A DNA stretch of 64,000 nucleotides from an uncultured Muribaculaceae bacterium. Its GTDB lineage: Bacteria; Bacteroidota; Bacteroidia; Bacteroidales; Muribaculaceae. Position numbers and translations under genes: made by a program. The notes under the pieces are model-generated. The model was given only the letters and a program-made list of their open reading frames with translations. It made no database searches and was not told where the DNA came from. The number at the start of each line of letters is the position of its first letter. Positions within the stretch are counted from its first letter, which is position 1. The stretch lies in assembly GCA_947381945.1 (NCBI GenBank), contig CANCXM010000007.1:43078-107077 (forward strand), in the 5' to 3' direction. Shown here piece by piece: positions 45,286-54,549 of the stretch.

Positions 45286-46170
45286 ATGAAATTTGTTTCA
45301 CTATTTGCATCAGCCCTTACAGTAGCCGCTCTTGTCAGCGGATGTGGCACTATGAAGAAAACCAACACCACCGTCACCAACGGAACATCAAACGACAAAA
45401 CAACTACAGTGAAGACATCATCGTCATCCTACGACGAATCCCAGATAGCCCCGCTCCTCGGCAGTTGGGCTGTGACAGCCATCAACGGCAAGGCTGTGAA
45501 AGTCAACGGCGACAATCATCCCCAGATTTCTTTCGAAGCCATCCCCGACGCTAAGACAGCAATTCTTGTCATCGGATTCAACGGCTGCAACTACCTCAAC
45601 GGCTCATGGATTGTCCGCGGCAGCAAGCTCGAACCCAACGGCGAGTTCATCTCATCGCTCAAAGCCTGCCATGACGCGCCATACGAGACTGCGATGAACC
45701 AGGCACTCGGCAAGGTAGCCTCCTACTCTATTGTTGACGACAACACAATCGCCCTCAACGGTGCCGACGGCGCATCCGTCCTCACCCTCCGCAAGCGTAA
45801 CCTTTCATTCCTCAACGGCGCATGGCAGGTGACAACCATTCAGGGCACACCGGTTCCGGCCAACACGGCAATCAAGATTGTTATCGATGTTGACGAATGT
45901 AAGATTCACGGCAACGCCGGATGCAACATCCTTAACGGCGCCATAGTCGTCAATCTCGACAAGGGAGACGGAATCGAATTCAAGGACCTCGCAACAACCC
46001 GCATGACATGTCCCGCAATTGCAACCGAGCAGGCATTCCTTCTCGCACTCGAACAGGTTGCCACCTGCTCTGAGGGCGCATCCGCCGATCAGGCAGTCAT
46101 GAAAGGTACGAACGGTCAGCCTATGCTCACCCTCATCCGTATCCCGGCCGATCAGGTAGGGGAAGAATAA
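45286..46170 (+). CDS. Lipoprotein with two META (HslJ-like) domains
   Basis: A 294-residue lipoprotein (signal ending ALVSGC, Cys20) with a Ser/Thr-rich linker and two tandem META domains (about 55-168 and 172-288). Each domain has a GSWxVxxINGxxV or GAWQVTTIQGTPV opening and a cysteine-containing core: FNGCNYLNG plus LKACHDA, and NAGCNILNG plus TRMTCPAI. These pairs could form disulfides. HslJ is linked to stress and novobiocin tolerance in E. coli; the role here is unknown. Transcribed from the promoter at 45018-45047. Confidence 0.88.
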   Translation: MKFVSLFASALTVAALVSGCGTMKKTNTTVTNGTSNDKTTTVKTSSSSYDESQIAPLLGSWAVTAINGKAVKVNGDNHPQISFEAIPDAKTAILVIGFNGCNYLNGSWIVRGSKLEPNGEFISSLKACHDAPYETAMNQALGKVASYSIVDDNTIALNGADGASVLTLRKRNLSFLNGAWQVTTIQGTPVPANTAIKIVIDVDECKIHGNAGCNILNGAIVVNLDKGDGIEFKDLATTRMTCPAIATEQAFLLALEQVATCSEGASADQAVMKGTNGQPMLTLIRIPADQVGEE

Positions 46171-46229
46171 TTTCTTCCTCTCCTGCCGCCATTCCTAACA
46201 ACCATAACAATCCATCCTTAATATAAAAA

Positions 46230-47420
46230 ATGCAACCCGTTGATTTGCATAAACTGATGCTTCTCTCCGAGGAGGAGTTCAACCGCCGTCTTGACCATGT
46301 AAGGGCACAGATGGCCGATCTCGAAATTCCGGCACTGCTCATTTCCGACAATGCCAACAAATATTATCTCACCGGACGCGTCTACGCAGGATTCGTCTAT
46401 ATCCCTCTGGACGGTCCGGTGATTTTCTTCGTGCGCCGTCCGGTCGAACTTGACGGCGACGGAGTCGTCTACATCCGTAAGCCTGAGGATATCGCCGGAA
46501 CAATCGGACTCAACGTTCCTCCGGCCATCGGGCTTGAACTTGATGTCCTCCCCTACTCAACGGTAACCCGTCTCAAAGGCATTTTCCCGGAAAGCGAATT
46601 GAAAAACGCCTCAACCGTTATGCGCCGTGCGCGTGCCGTGAAGACTGAAAAGGAGATTGAGATGATACGCCGTTCTGGTGTGAAGCATGTCCATGTCTAT
46701 AGCCGTATCCCCCACCTTTTCCAACCAGGCATGACCGACCTCGGTCTTCAGGTTGAGATCGAGCGCGTCAGCCGTCTCGAAGGTTGCCTCGGTCAGTTCC
46801 GTATCAGCGGCGATTCGATGGAACTTCACATGGGCAATGTCCTTGTTGGCGACAACGCCGACTCCCCTTCCCCCTACGACTTTGCCATGGGAGGTGCAGG
46901 TCTCGACCCATCTCTACCTGTCGGTGCCGACGGAACACCTATCAAGCCCGGCGATACAATTATGGTTGACATGAACGGCAACTTTGACGGCTACATGACC
47001 GACATGACAAGAGTTTTCGCTCTCGGCGACATTGCCCCGCTTGCCATCGAGGCCCACAAATGCTCAATCGACATCCACCGCGAACTCTGCAAGATGATGC
47101 GTCCGGGCACTCCTGCAAAGGAACTCTATGCGAAAGCTGAAGAGATTGTCAAAGAACGCAATCTTCAGCACTACTATATGGGTCACCGTCAACACGCAGG
47201 CTTCATCGGCCACGGTGTCGGCATCGAAATCAACGAACTCCCTGTCATTGCCCCTCGCAGCCGCGACATTCTTGCCGAAGGCAACGTCATCGCACTCGAG
47301 CCCAAATTTGTCATTCCCGGAACCGGAGCGGTAGGCATCGAGAACACATACGCCGTCTACGCCGATCATGTCGAATGTCTCACACCCGCTCCTGAGGAAC
47401 TCTCATATTTTGACGTGTAA
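46230..47420 (+). CDS. M24-family Xaa-Pro aminopeptidase
   Basis: A 396-residue cytoplasmic metallopeptidase. The N-terminal creatinase-like domain (1-130) is followed by the pita-bread fold with metal ligands: Asp residues in VDMNGNFDGYMTDMTRVF, His in FIGHGVGIEINE, and Glu residues in ALEPKF and GIENTYAV. Cleaves N-terminal residues before proline. The cca gene follows by 36 bp. Confidence 0.9.
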   Translation: MQPVDLHKLMLLSEEEFNRRLDHVRAQMADLEIPALLISDNANKYYLTGRVYAGFVYIPLDGPVIFFVRRPVELDGDGVVYIRKPEDIAGTIGLNVPPAIGLELDVLPYSTVTRLKGIFPESELKNASTVMRRARAVKTEKEIEMIRRSGVKHVHVYSRIPHLFQPGMTDLGLQVEIERVSRLEGCLGQFRISGDSMELHMGNVLVGDNADSPSPYDFAMGGAGLDPSLPVGADGTPIKPGDTIMVDMNGNFDGYMTDMTRVFALGDIAPLAIEAHKCSIDIHRELCKMMRPGTPAKELYAKAEEIVKERNLQHYYMGHRQHAGFIGHGVGIEINELPVIAPRSRDILAEGNVIALEPKFVIPGTGAVGIENTYAVYADHVECLTPAPEELSYFDV

Positions 47421-47456
47421 AACGTTAAGATAAGCCCAACCAACAACTAACCTGCA

Positions 47457-48902
47457 ATGCAGTCTTTAGAAAATATAGTACAACAACTTGACATACCTCT
47501 CTACCACACCATAGGCGACGCAGCAGACTCGATTGACCGTCCATGTTACGCCGTCGGTGGCTGTGTGCGCGACCTGTTTCTCGAACGTCCGTCGAAGGAC
47601 ATAGATTTCGTCACCGTCGGAAGCGGAATCGAGCTTGCTGAAATCGTGGCGAAACGTCTCGGAAAGGGCACTCACCTCAATGTGTTCCGCAACTTCGGCA
47701 CCGCACAGGTAAAGCGTCATGAGGTCGAACTCGAATTCGTGGGCGCCCGCCGCGAATCCTACGACCGCAATTCACGCAAACCCGTCGTGGAAGACGGTAC
47801 CCTTGAGGAGGACCTTTCCCGTCGTGATTTCACGGTCAACGCACTTGCCATCCGCGTCAACCGCAAAGGTTTCGGTGAATTGATCGACCTTTTCAATGGT
47901 GTCGCCGACATGGAGCGCAGGATTCTGCGTACCCCCCTCGACCCCGACATCACTTTCAGCGACGACCCGCTGCGCATGATGCGTGCCATCCGATTCGCTA
48001 CTCAGCTAAACTTCACCATACTCCCGGAGACCTTCGAAGCCATCCGCCGGAATGCAGAACGCATAAAAATCATCTCCCACGAACGCATTGTCGACGAGCT
48101 GATGAAAATCATGCGCGCTCCTCAGCCGTCAATCGGTTGGGATCTTCTGCTAAAATCAGGTCTCCTCGCCATCATTTTCCCCGAACTGGCGGCCATGAAA
48201 GGGGTTGAAGTGGTGAAAGGACGCGGACATAAGGACAACTTTTACCATACCCTCGCCGTTCTCGACAATGTTGCCCGTAAGAGCGACAATGTCTGGCTCC
48301 GCTGGGGTGCACTGATGCACGACATCGCTAAACCAGTCACCAAACGCTGGGACGACAAACTCGGCTGGACTTTCCACAACCATAATTTCATCGGAGCTAA
48401 AATGGTACCCCGTATCTTCCGCAGGATGCGTCTGCCTCAGGATGCGAAGATGAAGTATGTTGCCAAACTCGTCGAACTCCACATGCGCCCAATAGCCCTC
48501 GTCGAGGACGAGGTCACCGATTCGGCTGTCCGCCGCCTCATCCACGATGCCGATGATGACCTTGAGGACCTCATGACCCTCTGCGAGGCCGACATCACCT
48601 CCAAGAATCAGGAGAAAGTACGCCGCATTCTCGATAACTTCGCACTGGTGCGCGCGAAGATGATCGACCTCAACGAACGTGATCATATCCGCAACTTCAA
48701 ACCACCGGTCGACGGAAACGAGATTATGGAGACTTTCGGCATAACCGGAGGCCCGCTCATCGGTATCATCAAATCGACAATCAAAAACGCAATCCTCGAC
48801 GGTGTCATCCACAACGATTACGACGAAGCCCGCGAACTCATGCTTAAAGTCGCAGCTGACCACGGTCTCCAGCCTGTGAACCACACTTCCAACGACGAAT
48901 AA
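47457..48902 (+). CDS. cca: CCA tRNA nucleotidyltransferase with HD domain
   Basis: A 481-residue enzyme that adds or repairs the 3' CCA end of tRNA. The class II nucleotidyltransferase motif is AVGGCVRDLFLERPSKDIDFV (split: GGCVRD about 33-38, DIDF about 47-50); RRDFTVNALAI and the RMMRAIRFATQL neck follow. A C-terminal HD domain (HTLAVLDNV, ALMHDIAK) is present, suggesting extra phosphodiesterase or phosphatase activity. queD follows by 12 bp. Confidence 0.93.
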   Translation: MQSLENIVQQLDIPLYHTIGDAADSIDRPCYAVGGCVRDLFLERPSKDIDFVTVGSGIELAEIVAKRLGKGTHLNVFRNFGTAQVKRHEVELEFVGARRESYDRNSRKPVVEDGTLEEDLSRRDFTVNALAIRVNRKGFGELIDLFNGVADMERRILRTPLDPDITFSDDPLRMMRAIRFATQLNFTILPETFEAIRRNAERIKIISHERIVDELMKIMRAPQPSIGWDLLLKSGLLAIIFPELAAMKGVEVVKGRGHKDNFYHTLAVLDNVARKSDNVWLRWGALMHDIAKPVTKRWDDKLGWTFHNHNFIGAKMVPRIFRRMRLPQDAKMKYVAKLVELHMRPIALVEDEVTDSAVRRLIHDADDDLEDLMTLCEADITSKNQEKVRRILDNFALVRAKMIDLNERDHIRNFKPPVDGNEIMETFGITGGPLIGIIKSTIKNAILDGVIHNDYDEARELMLKVAADHGLQPVNHTSNDE

Positions 48903-48914
48903 TTATTCCATCCA

Positions 48915-49247
48915 ATGTATTATATCACCAAACGATTCGAACTTGCGGGTTGCCACCGCCTCAATCTTTCCTACGAGAGCAAATGTTCCCGTCTTCATGG
49001 CCACAACTGGATAGTGACCGTCCACTGCCGGGCCAAGGAACTCAATGCCGACGGAATGGTGGTTGATTTCAGCCATATCAAGGAACGCATCACCTCCTAT
49101 CTCGACCACGGAAATTTCAATGAGCTCCTCCCTTTCAACCCTACGGCTGAAAACATTGCCCGTTGGATCTGTGAGCAGACTCCAAACTGCTACCGTGTCG
49201 ATGTCCAGGAAAGCGAAGGCAACACCGCAAGCTACGTTATCGAATAG
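48915..49247 (+). CDS. queD: 6-carboxytetrahydropterin synthase
   Basis: A 110-residue enzyme of queuosine (7-deazaguanine) synthesis that converts dihydroneopterin triphosphate to 6-carboxytetrahydropterin. Zinc histidines and the catalytic cysteine are in FELAGCHRL and ESKCSRLHGHNW; HGNFNELL is also conserved. The queE gene follows 52 bp later, so two successive steps are adjacent. queC was not seen in the window. Confidence 0.93.
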   Translation: MYYITKRFELAGCHRLNLSYESKCSRLHGHNWIVTVHCRAKELNADGMVVDFSHIKERITSYLDHGNFNELLPFNPTAENIARWICEQTPNCYRVDVQESEGNTASYVIE

Positions 49248-49299
49248 TTGCCACGGACGAAAACGTGGACACACCCACACATATATATTTCATTCATCA

Positions 49300-49881
49300 A
49301 TGAGCTATCGCGTAAACGAGATATTCTATTCCCTCCAGGGTGAAGGCTACTTCACCGGCACACCGGCAGTGTTCCTGCGCTTCAGCGGATGCAATCTGAA
49401 ATGCGGATTCTGCGACACGCGTCATGAGGATTTCACACTGATGACTCAGGCCGAGATTATCGAACAACTGAAAGCTTACCCCTCGCGCCACGTCATCATC
49501 ACGGGAGGGGAACCCTCACTGCAACTTGACCAGATTCTTGTCGACCTTCTCCACGACGAAGGCTATTTCATCCAGATTGAGACAAACGGCACCCGTCCGC
49601 TGCCCGAAGGGATAGACTGGGTAACCTGCTCGCCGAAAGGGGATGCCACAGGAGAGTGTGAGGTCAAACTCCGCATGGTCGACGAACTGAAAGTGGTCTA
49701 TGAAGGACAGGATGTCGAGACCATCGCCTCATCCATCCCCGCCATGCACTACTTCCTCCAACCTTGCAGCTCCCCTCGCTACGAAGGCGGCTCAAACACC
49801 TCCGAAACCGTCACCTACATCCTCCATCACCCCCACTGGCGCCTCTCCCTCCAGACCCACAAACTCATCGACATCCAATAG
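49300..49881 (+). CDS. queE: 7-carboxy-7-deazaguanine synthase
   Basis: A 193-residue radical SAM enzyme that makes 7-carboxy-7-deazaguanine from the QueD product. The cluster motif CNLKCGFC (Cx3Cx2C, about residues 31-38) and the SAM-binding ITGGEPSLQ are present, with the typical opening VNEIFYSLQGEGYFTG. The start at 49300 is chosen because the family begins there; an in-frame upstream extension overlaps queD in another frame. Confidence 0.93.
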   Translation: MSYRVNEIFYSLQGEGYFTGTPAVFLRFSGCNLKCGFCDTRHEDFTLMTQAEIIEQLKAYPSRHVIITGGEPSLQLDQILVDLLHDEGYFIQIETNGTRPLPEGIDWVTCSPKGDATGECEVKLRMVDELKVVYEGQDVETIASSIPAMHYFLQPCSSPRYEGGSNTSETVTYILHHPHWRLSLQTHKLIDIQ

Positions 49882-49927
49882 TCCCAAGGATTTTCAGCAC
49901 GTCGCAAAGTTTTAGAAATTATTTTGC

Positions 49928-49935
49928 TAAATTTG
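49928..49935 (+). promoter_or_regulatory. -7 element of the 5'-nucleotidase gene
   Basis: TAAATTTG, exact consensus, 38 bp before the ATG at 49974. Confidence 0.5.
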
Positions 49936-49973
49936 CGAAAGATTGTAAAAAAACTTATTCCATAGCTTCGATT

Positions 49974-51503
49974 ATGAAAATCAACAGATTATTTACGATA
50001 TGCACACTTGCGGGCATGGTGCTTGCCAGTGCTTGCTCGGATAAGAAGGACAGTGATCACCTCGTGATACTGCATACCAACGACACCCATTCGGCCATAG
50101 ATCCGGACCGCCATGACATGGGCGGAGCTGCCCGTCGGTTGGTGCTCATCGACAGTGTGAGAGGCGCACACGAGAATGTGATGCTCATTGATGCAGGCGA
50201 TGCTGTTCAGGGGTCGCTCTACTATACCCTTTTCGGAGGAGAGGTGGAGCGCAAGGTGATGAATGCCATGGGCTATGACATCCAGATTCTCGGTAACCAC
50301 GAGTTTGACAAGGGAATGGAGCAGCTTGCAAAGGAGTGGAAACAGCTCAATGCCAACCGTCTCAGCACCAACTACGACCTTACAGGCAGCACACTCGAAG
50401 GTCTCTTCGTCCCCTCGGTCGTCAGGGCTATAGGTGACAAAACAGTCGGTTTTATCGGCATAAATCTTGATCCTGCCGGTATCATTTCCGAAGCCAATTA
50501 TACCGGAGTCAAGTACATCGATGGTATCAAGGCTGCCAACGAGGAAGCCGCACGTCTCAAAAGCGAAGGCGTGGACATGGTTATCGCCGTGACACATATC
50601 GGTTATGACAATGAACCCGGTTACAGCGACATGGATATTGCGCGCAACTCCCATGACATCGACGTGATAATCGGCGGACACTCACACACCGTAATCGACC
50701 CGAATGACAATCGCAGCGGTGTCCCAAAGTGGAGGGTACCCAATGCCGATGGCGATACAATCTCTGTCCTCCAGACAGGTTCGAGCGGTGTCAACCTCGG
50801 TGAAATCGACGTCAACCTTGCGACAAAGGATGTCACTGCACGTCTCATCCCTGTAGACAAGCGTCTTGATGACCGCGTCGGGTCAAAGATAGAAGAGATC
50901 GTGGCTCCCTACCGCAAACAGGTGGAGGAGATGCGCTCAAAAGAGATTGGCAACTCGCCTTACGAATATGAACGTAAATCGCCCGAGATGGTCAATCTCC
51001 TCAGCGACTTCGTCAGAACGCGCGGAGCCGAACTTTCCGGCAAACCGGTCGACCTCTCCATCATGAACAAGGGTGGTATACGCAACAGCCTTGCCGCCGG
51101 ACCTATTACCCAAGGTGAAATCATCGATATCGCTCCATTCGACAACTCTATCGTCGTGATGGAAATCAAAGGTAAGGACCTTCTCGACAACATCGCCATT
51201 ATGGCCTCACAGGAGGGTCAGGGAGTCAGCAGCAATGTCGAGATTCTCTATGATCCATCGACCAAAGCTGTCAACAGCGCAACAATCGACGGCAAGCCCA
51301 TAAACCCTGACAAGACTTACCGTCTTGCCACCATTGACTATCTCGCTGCCGGAAACGACTATATGGAACCTCTGAAACGCGGAACCATCATAGCCAAAAG
51401 TCCGGAAGTGCTTTACCAGATATTAATCGACTATGTTGCCGAAGGTAAGCTCGACAAGCTTCTTGCCAATCCCGATAAGCAGCAACGAATGAGAAGTTTC
51501 TAA
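49974..51503 (+). CDS. 5'-nucleotidase family lipoprotein
   Basis: A 509-residue lipoprotein (signal ending MVLASAC, Cys21). The metallophosphoesterase domain carries ILHTNDTHSAI, DAGDAVQGS, LGNHEFDKG and IGGHSHT; the C-terminal nucleotide-binding domain starts near residue 320 and includes MNKGGIRNSL. UshA/CD73-like enzymes strip phosphate from extracellular nucleotides. Start chosen at the signal peptide just after the -7 element. Confidence 0.92.
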   Translation: MKINRLFTICTLAGMVLASACSDKKDSDHLVILHTNDTHSAIDPDRHDMGGAARRLVLIDSVRGAHENVMLIDAGDAVQGSLYYTLFGGEVERKVMNAMGYDIQILGNHEFDKGMEQLAKEWKQLNANRLSTNYDLTGSTLEGLFVPSVVRAIGDKTVGFIGINLDPAGIISEANYTGVKYIDGIKAANEEAARLKSEGVDMVIAVTHIGYDNEPGYSDMDIARNSHDIDVIIGGHSHTVIDPNDNRSGVPKWRVPNADGDTISVLQTGSSGVNLGEIDVNLATKDVTARLIPVDKRLDDRVGSKIEEIVAPYRKQVEEMRSKEIGNSPYEYERKSPEMVNLLSDFVRTRGAELSGKPVDLSIMNKGGIRNSLAAGPITQGEIIDIAPFDNSIVVMEIKGKDLLDNIAIMASQEGQGVSSNVEILYDPSTKAVNSATIDGKPINPDKTYRLATIDYLAAGNDYMEPLKRGTIIAKSPEVLYQILIDYVAEGKLDKLLANPDKQQRMRSF

Positions 51504-51519
51504 ACTAAACCTACAGACC

Positions 51520-51565
51520 AAGCGCTTGAGAAGTTATCCAGACTATAAACTTCTCAGGCGCTTGA
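51520..51565 (+). terminator. Hairpin between 5'-nucleotidase and DUF486 genes
   Basis: Arms 51520-51536 and 51549-51565 pair over 17 bp with one G-U wobble; loop 12 nt. No long T-tract follows, so it may attenuate rather than stop transcription into the next gene. Confidence 0.6.
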
Positions 51566-51609
51566 AATGTGTCAAAACCAAATCAAATAACAAAAAAAGT
51601 ATTATTGAT

Positions 51610-51984
51610 ATGAACGGCTGGTGGACTGTCGGACTACTTGTGGTTTCCAACATCTTTATGACTTTCGCATGGTACGGACAATTGAAATTGTCTGAAATGA
51701 AGGTCATCACATCCAACACCCCTCTCTTCATGGTCATCCTCCTATCATGGGTTATCGCTCTTCTGGAATATTGCTTCATGGTACCTGCCAACCGCTATGG
51801 CTATCTCGGCAACGGAGGTCAATTCTCCCTGCTGCAGTTGAAGGTGATGCAGGAGGTGATTTCACTTCTCGTGTTCACAGTGTTTGCAATCCTGCTTTTC
51901 AAGGGTGAAAGCCTCCACTGGAACCACTTTCTTGCCTTCTGCCTGCTCATAGCGGCGGTTTATTTGGTTTTTATGGAGAATTAA
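51610..51984 (+). CDS. DUF486/DMT-family small membrane protein
   Basis: A 124-residue inner-membrane protein with four hydrophobic helices, matching the single EamA-like unit of DUF486 (WGLLVVSNIFMTFAWYGQLK-like opening; YCFMVPANRYGYLGNGG loop). Such half-size drug/metabolite-type proteins probably dimerise; substrate unknown. The start at 51610 is chosen because helix 1 begins there. It ends at the second 9-nt repeat array. Confidence 0.85.
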   Translation: MNGWWTVGLLVVSNIFMTFAWYGQLKLSEMKVITSNTPLFMVILLSWVIALLEYCFMVPANRYGYLGNGGQFSLLQLKVMQEVISLLVFTVFAILLFKGESLHWNHFLAFCLLIAAVYLVFMEN

Positions 51985-51994
51985 ATAGGGCTAG

Positions 51995-52153
51995 GCTAAT
52001 AGGGCTAATAAGCCTAATAAGTCAAATAAGGCCAATAAGTGGCGGAGACGCAGTCACTTATTGGCCTTAATTGTTTTCAATTTTAATTAGAAGTAAAATC
52101 TATTGGACCTATTTGGCCTATTAGCCTTATTAGGCTTATTTTACTTATCAGCC
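51995..52153. repeat. Second 9-nt repeat array with opposing arms
   Basis: Five 9-nt units (GCTAATAGG, GCTAATAAG, CCTAATAAG, TCAAATAAG, GCCAATAAG) at 51995-52039 and six opposite-sense units at 52100-52153, ending TTATCAGCC 1 bp before the U32 stop. The layout matches 9694-9916. Confidence 0.9.
52030..52066. terminator. Terminator-like stem formed by array units
   Basis: GGCCAATAAGTG (52030-52041) pairs with CACTTATTGGCC (52055-52066); TTAATTG follows. It would end both convergent transcripts. Confidence 0.7.
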
Positions 52154-52154
52154 C

Positions 52155-54077
52155 CTATTTCGCTTGATAGACTTGCATTCTGCAATTCTTGCAGTCGAAG
52201 TCGAGGCGGAGGCGGGTGTTGGCGCTGATGAGGGTGAGGGGGCCGCGCCAATCTTTGCCGGAGGGGTCTTTAAGACATTTACCAAGCTCTTTTCGCAAGC
52301 AATAGCGTGTGGTCATGACCGGAGCTTCTGCTGAGGCATCCTCCGGAGCATCCGATGAGCCAGCCCCATTTTGAGACTTAGACTTCCCTCTTTTATCTAT
52401 ACCGCTCTTTCCGGCAACTTCCATGGCAGGAACAATCTCCGTAGCACCATGCGAGAGATAGAACTCACGGGCAAGTCCGTTGGCCACGTTGTCGTGGACT
52501 GTAAGGCAAGTGCCGTAGGGCAAAGGGACATCAAATTTTTCCGGCAGGCGATAGGTGAAGCGATATGCAGCACGCGCACTGCGGTCGAGGGCCTCCACGC
52601 AGTCACGGCGCAAGGCAGCAAGAGCCGAGGCCGGAATGAAGACAGCACCGGCAAGGTCCACTATCCGTCCTGAACGATAGCCTGTTCCTCCAAGCTTGTC
52701 GAGGATGCGGCGGCGCGGCCCCTCCTGAGGAGTGACAGCGCTCTGCAATTCCGGCACCTCGGAAATGACCGTAGCCGAACATCCACGCTCATCAGTCATT
52801 TCAAGCGAGATTCTATCTGGCGAAACAACCTGCAGCGCCATGTCAACGCTTATTGTGCGGGTAGTCTTGGCCGCCGCTATGCTGTCGTCAAACTCTTTGT
52901 CGCGGTTTCGGTAAAGAGCTGTCCCGGCAGGAATATTCTGCGGGGATGCGGGGAAAAGTTTGTTGCCTTCAACACGGTTCAGTCGGAAACCTTGGAACAC
53001 ACCTGCAGGAGTATAATAACCAAGACCATCGCCATTCGCAAGATTCTCGCTGAGCCTTGCCGTGATGACCTTGGGTTTGCAATCCGTCACTACCCCAACT
53101 TTCAATCCGGTAGCCTTCGGGGACGAAATAGAGGCCATGCCCTTGGCAGGAGCCTTTCCGGTCAGGAAATATGGAGTGAAACCACGGTTGAAACTCTTTT
53201 CGAGCGACGGGTTGAAACCAAGACGCACACCTCCGACAGACTGACGGACATATTTTCCGCCGCTCTCCTCGACGAAACGGTCGAGAATCCGGCTGTAGGC
53301 TCCAACGGTGTTCTTAACGTATGCCTCATCCTTGAGACGCCCCTCGATTTTGAAGGAACTGACTCCGGCCGCCACCATGTCGGGAATGGCGGTCGAACGG
53401 TTGAGATCGCGCAGCGAAAGAAGATGCTTGTTCCTGACCAGGACATTGCCAGTGGCATCCACAAGGTCAAACGGAAGGCGGCACACCTGCGAACACTCTC
53501 CACGATTGGCACTGCGCCCGGTCGTGGCGAAACTTGCACGGCAGTCGCCACTGTAGCTCACGCAGAGTGCGCCATGAATGAAGGCTTCAAGCGGTGTATC
53601 GGGGACAGCCTCATGGATGGCTGCAATCTCTTTGAGCGAAAGTTCCCTTGCAAGGACAAGACGCGAGAAGCCCACATCGGCAAGAAAACGGGCTTTGGCC
53701 GCATCGCGGATGTCGCACTGGGTGCTTGCATGAAGTTCAATCGGAGGAATATCCATACGCAAAATACCCATGTCCTGGACAATGAGCGCGTCAACTCCGG
53801 CCCTGTACAGCTCTCCGATAAGCCGCTCCACCGACTTCAACTCTTCATCATAAATGATGGTGTTGACAGTCGCGAAAACCTTTGCATTGAAACGATGGGC
53901 ATAATCGGCCACACGAGCTACGTCGGCTATGGAATTGGCGGCTGCATGGCGCGCGCCATGACTCGACGCACCCATGTAGACGGCATCGGCTCCGGCTGTG
54001 ATAGCAGCGATTGCGATGTCGGCATTGCGTGCAGGTGCAAGCAGTTCAAGAGGGGTGGCGACAGTTTTGCTCATCAT
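52155..54077 (-). CDS. U32-family peptidase with DUF3656
   Basis: A 640-residue cytoplasmic protein. The N-terminal TIM-barrel U32 domain has LELLAPARNADIAIAAITAGADAVYMG and the family signature EAFIHGALCVSYSGDC with nearby cysteines (ECSQVC) that bind an iron-sulfur cluster in relatives. A DUF3656 insert and a C-terminal part with CKNC follow. Related proteins (RlhA, TrhP) hydroxylate rRNA or tRNA, so RNA hydroxylation is more likely than proteolysis. Monocistronic, ending 1 bp from the repeat array. Confidence 0.88.
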   Translation of the reverse strand: MMSKTVATPLELLAPARNADIAIAAITAGADAVYMGASSHGARHAAANSIADVARVADYAHRFNAKVFATVNTIIYDEELKSVERLIGELYRAGVDALIVQDMGILRMDIPPIELHASTQCDIRDAAKARFLADVGFSRLVLARELSLKEIAAIHEAVPDTPLEAFIHGALCVSYSGDCRASFATTGRSANRGECSQVCRLPFDLVDATGNVLVRNKHLLSLRDLNRSTAIPDMVAAGVSSFKIEGRLKDEAYVKNTVGAYSRILDRFVEESGGKYVRQSVGGVRLGFNPSLEKSFNRGFTPYFLTGKAPAKGMASISSPKATGLKVGVVTDCKPKVITARLSENLANGDGLGYYTPAGVFQGFRLNRVEGNKLFPASPQNIPAGTALYRNRDKEFDDSIAAAKTTRTISVDMALQVVSPDRISLEMTDERGCSATVISEVPELQSAVTPQEGPRRRILDKLGGTGYRSGRIVDLAGAVFIPASALAALRRDCVEALDRSARAAYRFTYRLPEKFDVPLPYGTCLTVHDNVANGLAREFYLSHGATEIVPAMEVAGKSGIDKRGKSKSQNGAGSSDAPEDASAEAPVMTTRYCLRKELGKCLKDPSGKDWRGPLTLISANTRLRLDFDCKNCRMQVYQAK

Positions 54078-54188
54078 CTCAAAATATAATGTTAAACAGA
54101 GTTAAAATCACAAGGTTACGATTAAACCATTCTCACTTCGTCGAGTCAAAAAGACATACAACGTAATAGAATTAGCTTTTTGATTATA

Positions 54189-54234
54189 TGCTCTGCGTCG
54201 GCTCGGGAAGAGTGGCGCAGAGCACTTCTTTTTC
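54189..54234 (+). terminator. Orphan terminator upstream of the GH13 gene
   Basis: TGCTCTGCG (54189-54197) pairs with CGCAGAGCA (54216-54224), then CTTCTTTTTC. No plus-strand gene lies upstream within 2 kb, so it may end a short unannotated transcript. Confidence 0.65.
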
Positions 54235-54320
54235 AGCTATATTGTAACGGTCGGAAAGCGCTTATTATTGTCAGCACCACGATATGTAGAACCACATATA
54301 TTAATATATGTTGAGCATTA

Positions 54321-54481
54321 GAGTATGTTTACTTTTAACTATATGAAATCTTTATAAGCCCTTCCGGTCTGTTTTTTGATTTAATTCAGTCATTATGGAA
54401 CCCCATAACTCCATCATTAAATCAAAAAACATACTCGAAAGGTCAATATAAATCTTAAATAAGTCAAAAGTAATCATACTC
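54321..54481. mobile_element. 161-bp MITE-like palindromic element
   Basis: Terminal inverted repeats 54321-54340 and 54462-54481 match at 18 of 20 positions (ends GAGTATG/CATACTC) and are bordered by TTA on both sides (54318-54320, 54482-54484), a possible 3-bp target duplication. Inside, a 15-bp inverted repeat (54371-54385 with 54416-54430) encloses TTATGG-AACC-CCATAA (54393-54408). A further CATACTC copy follows at 54430-54436. No gene is encoded. It could instead be a long regulatory hairpin. Confidence 0.6.
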
Positions 54482-54505
54482 TTAGGATAAATGACTTTTT
54501 ATTCG

Positions 54506-54513
54506 TATCTTCG
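54506..54513 (+). promoter_or_regulatory. Possible -7 element of the GH13 gene
   Basis: TATCTTCG, one mismatch from consensus, 36 bp before the ATG. The -33 position falls at the right edge of the MITE-like element (TTAG, 54482-54485). Confidence 0.35.
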
Positions 54514-54549
54514 CAATCACTATCATACTCACATTTTTCAAATTCTCCG

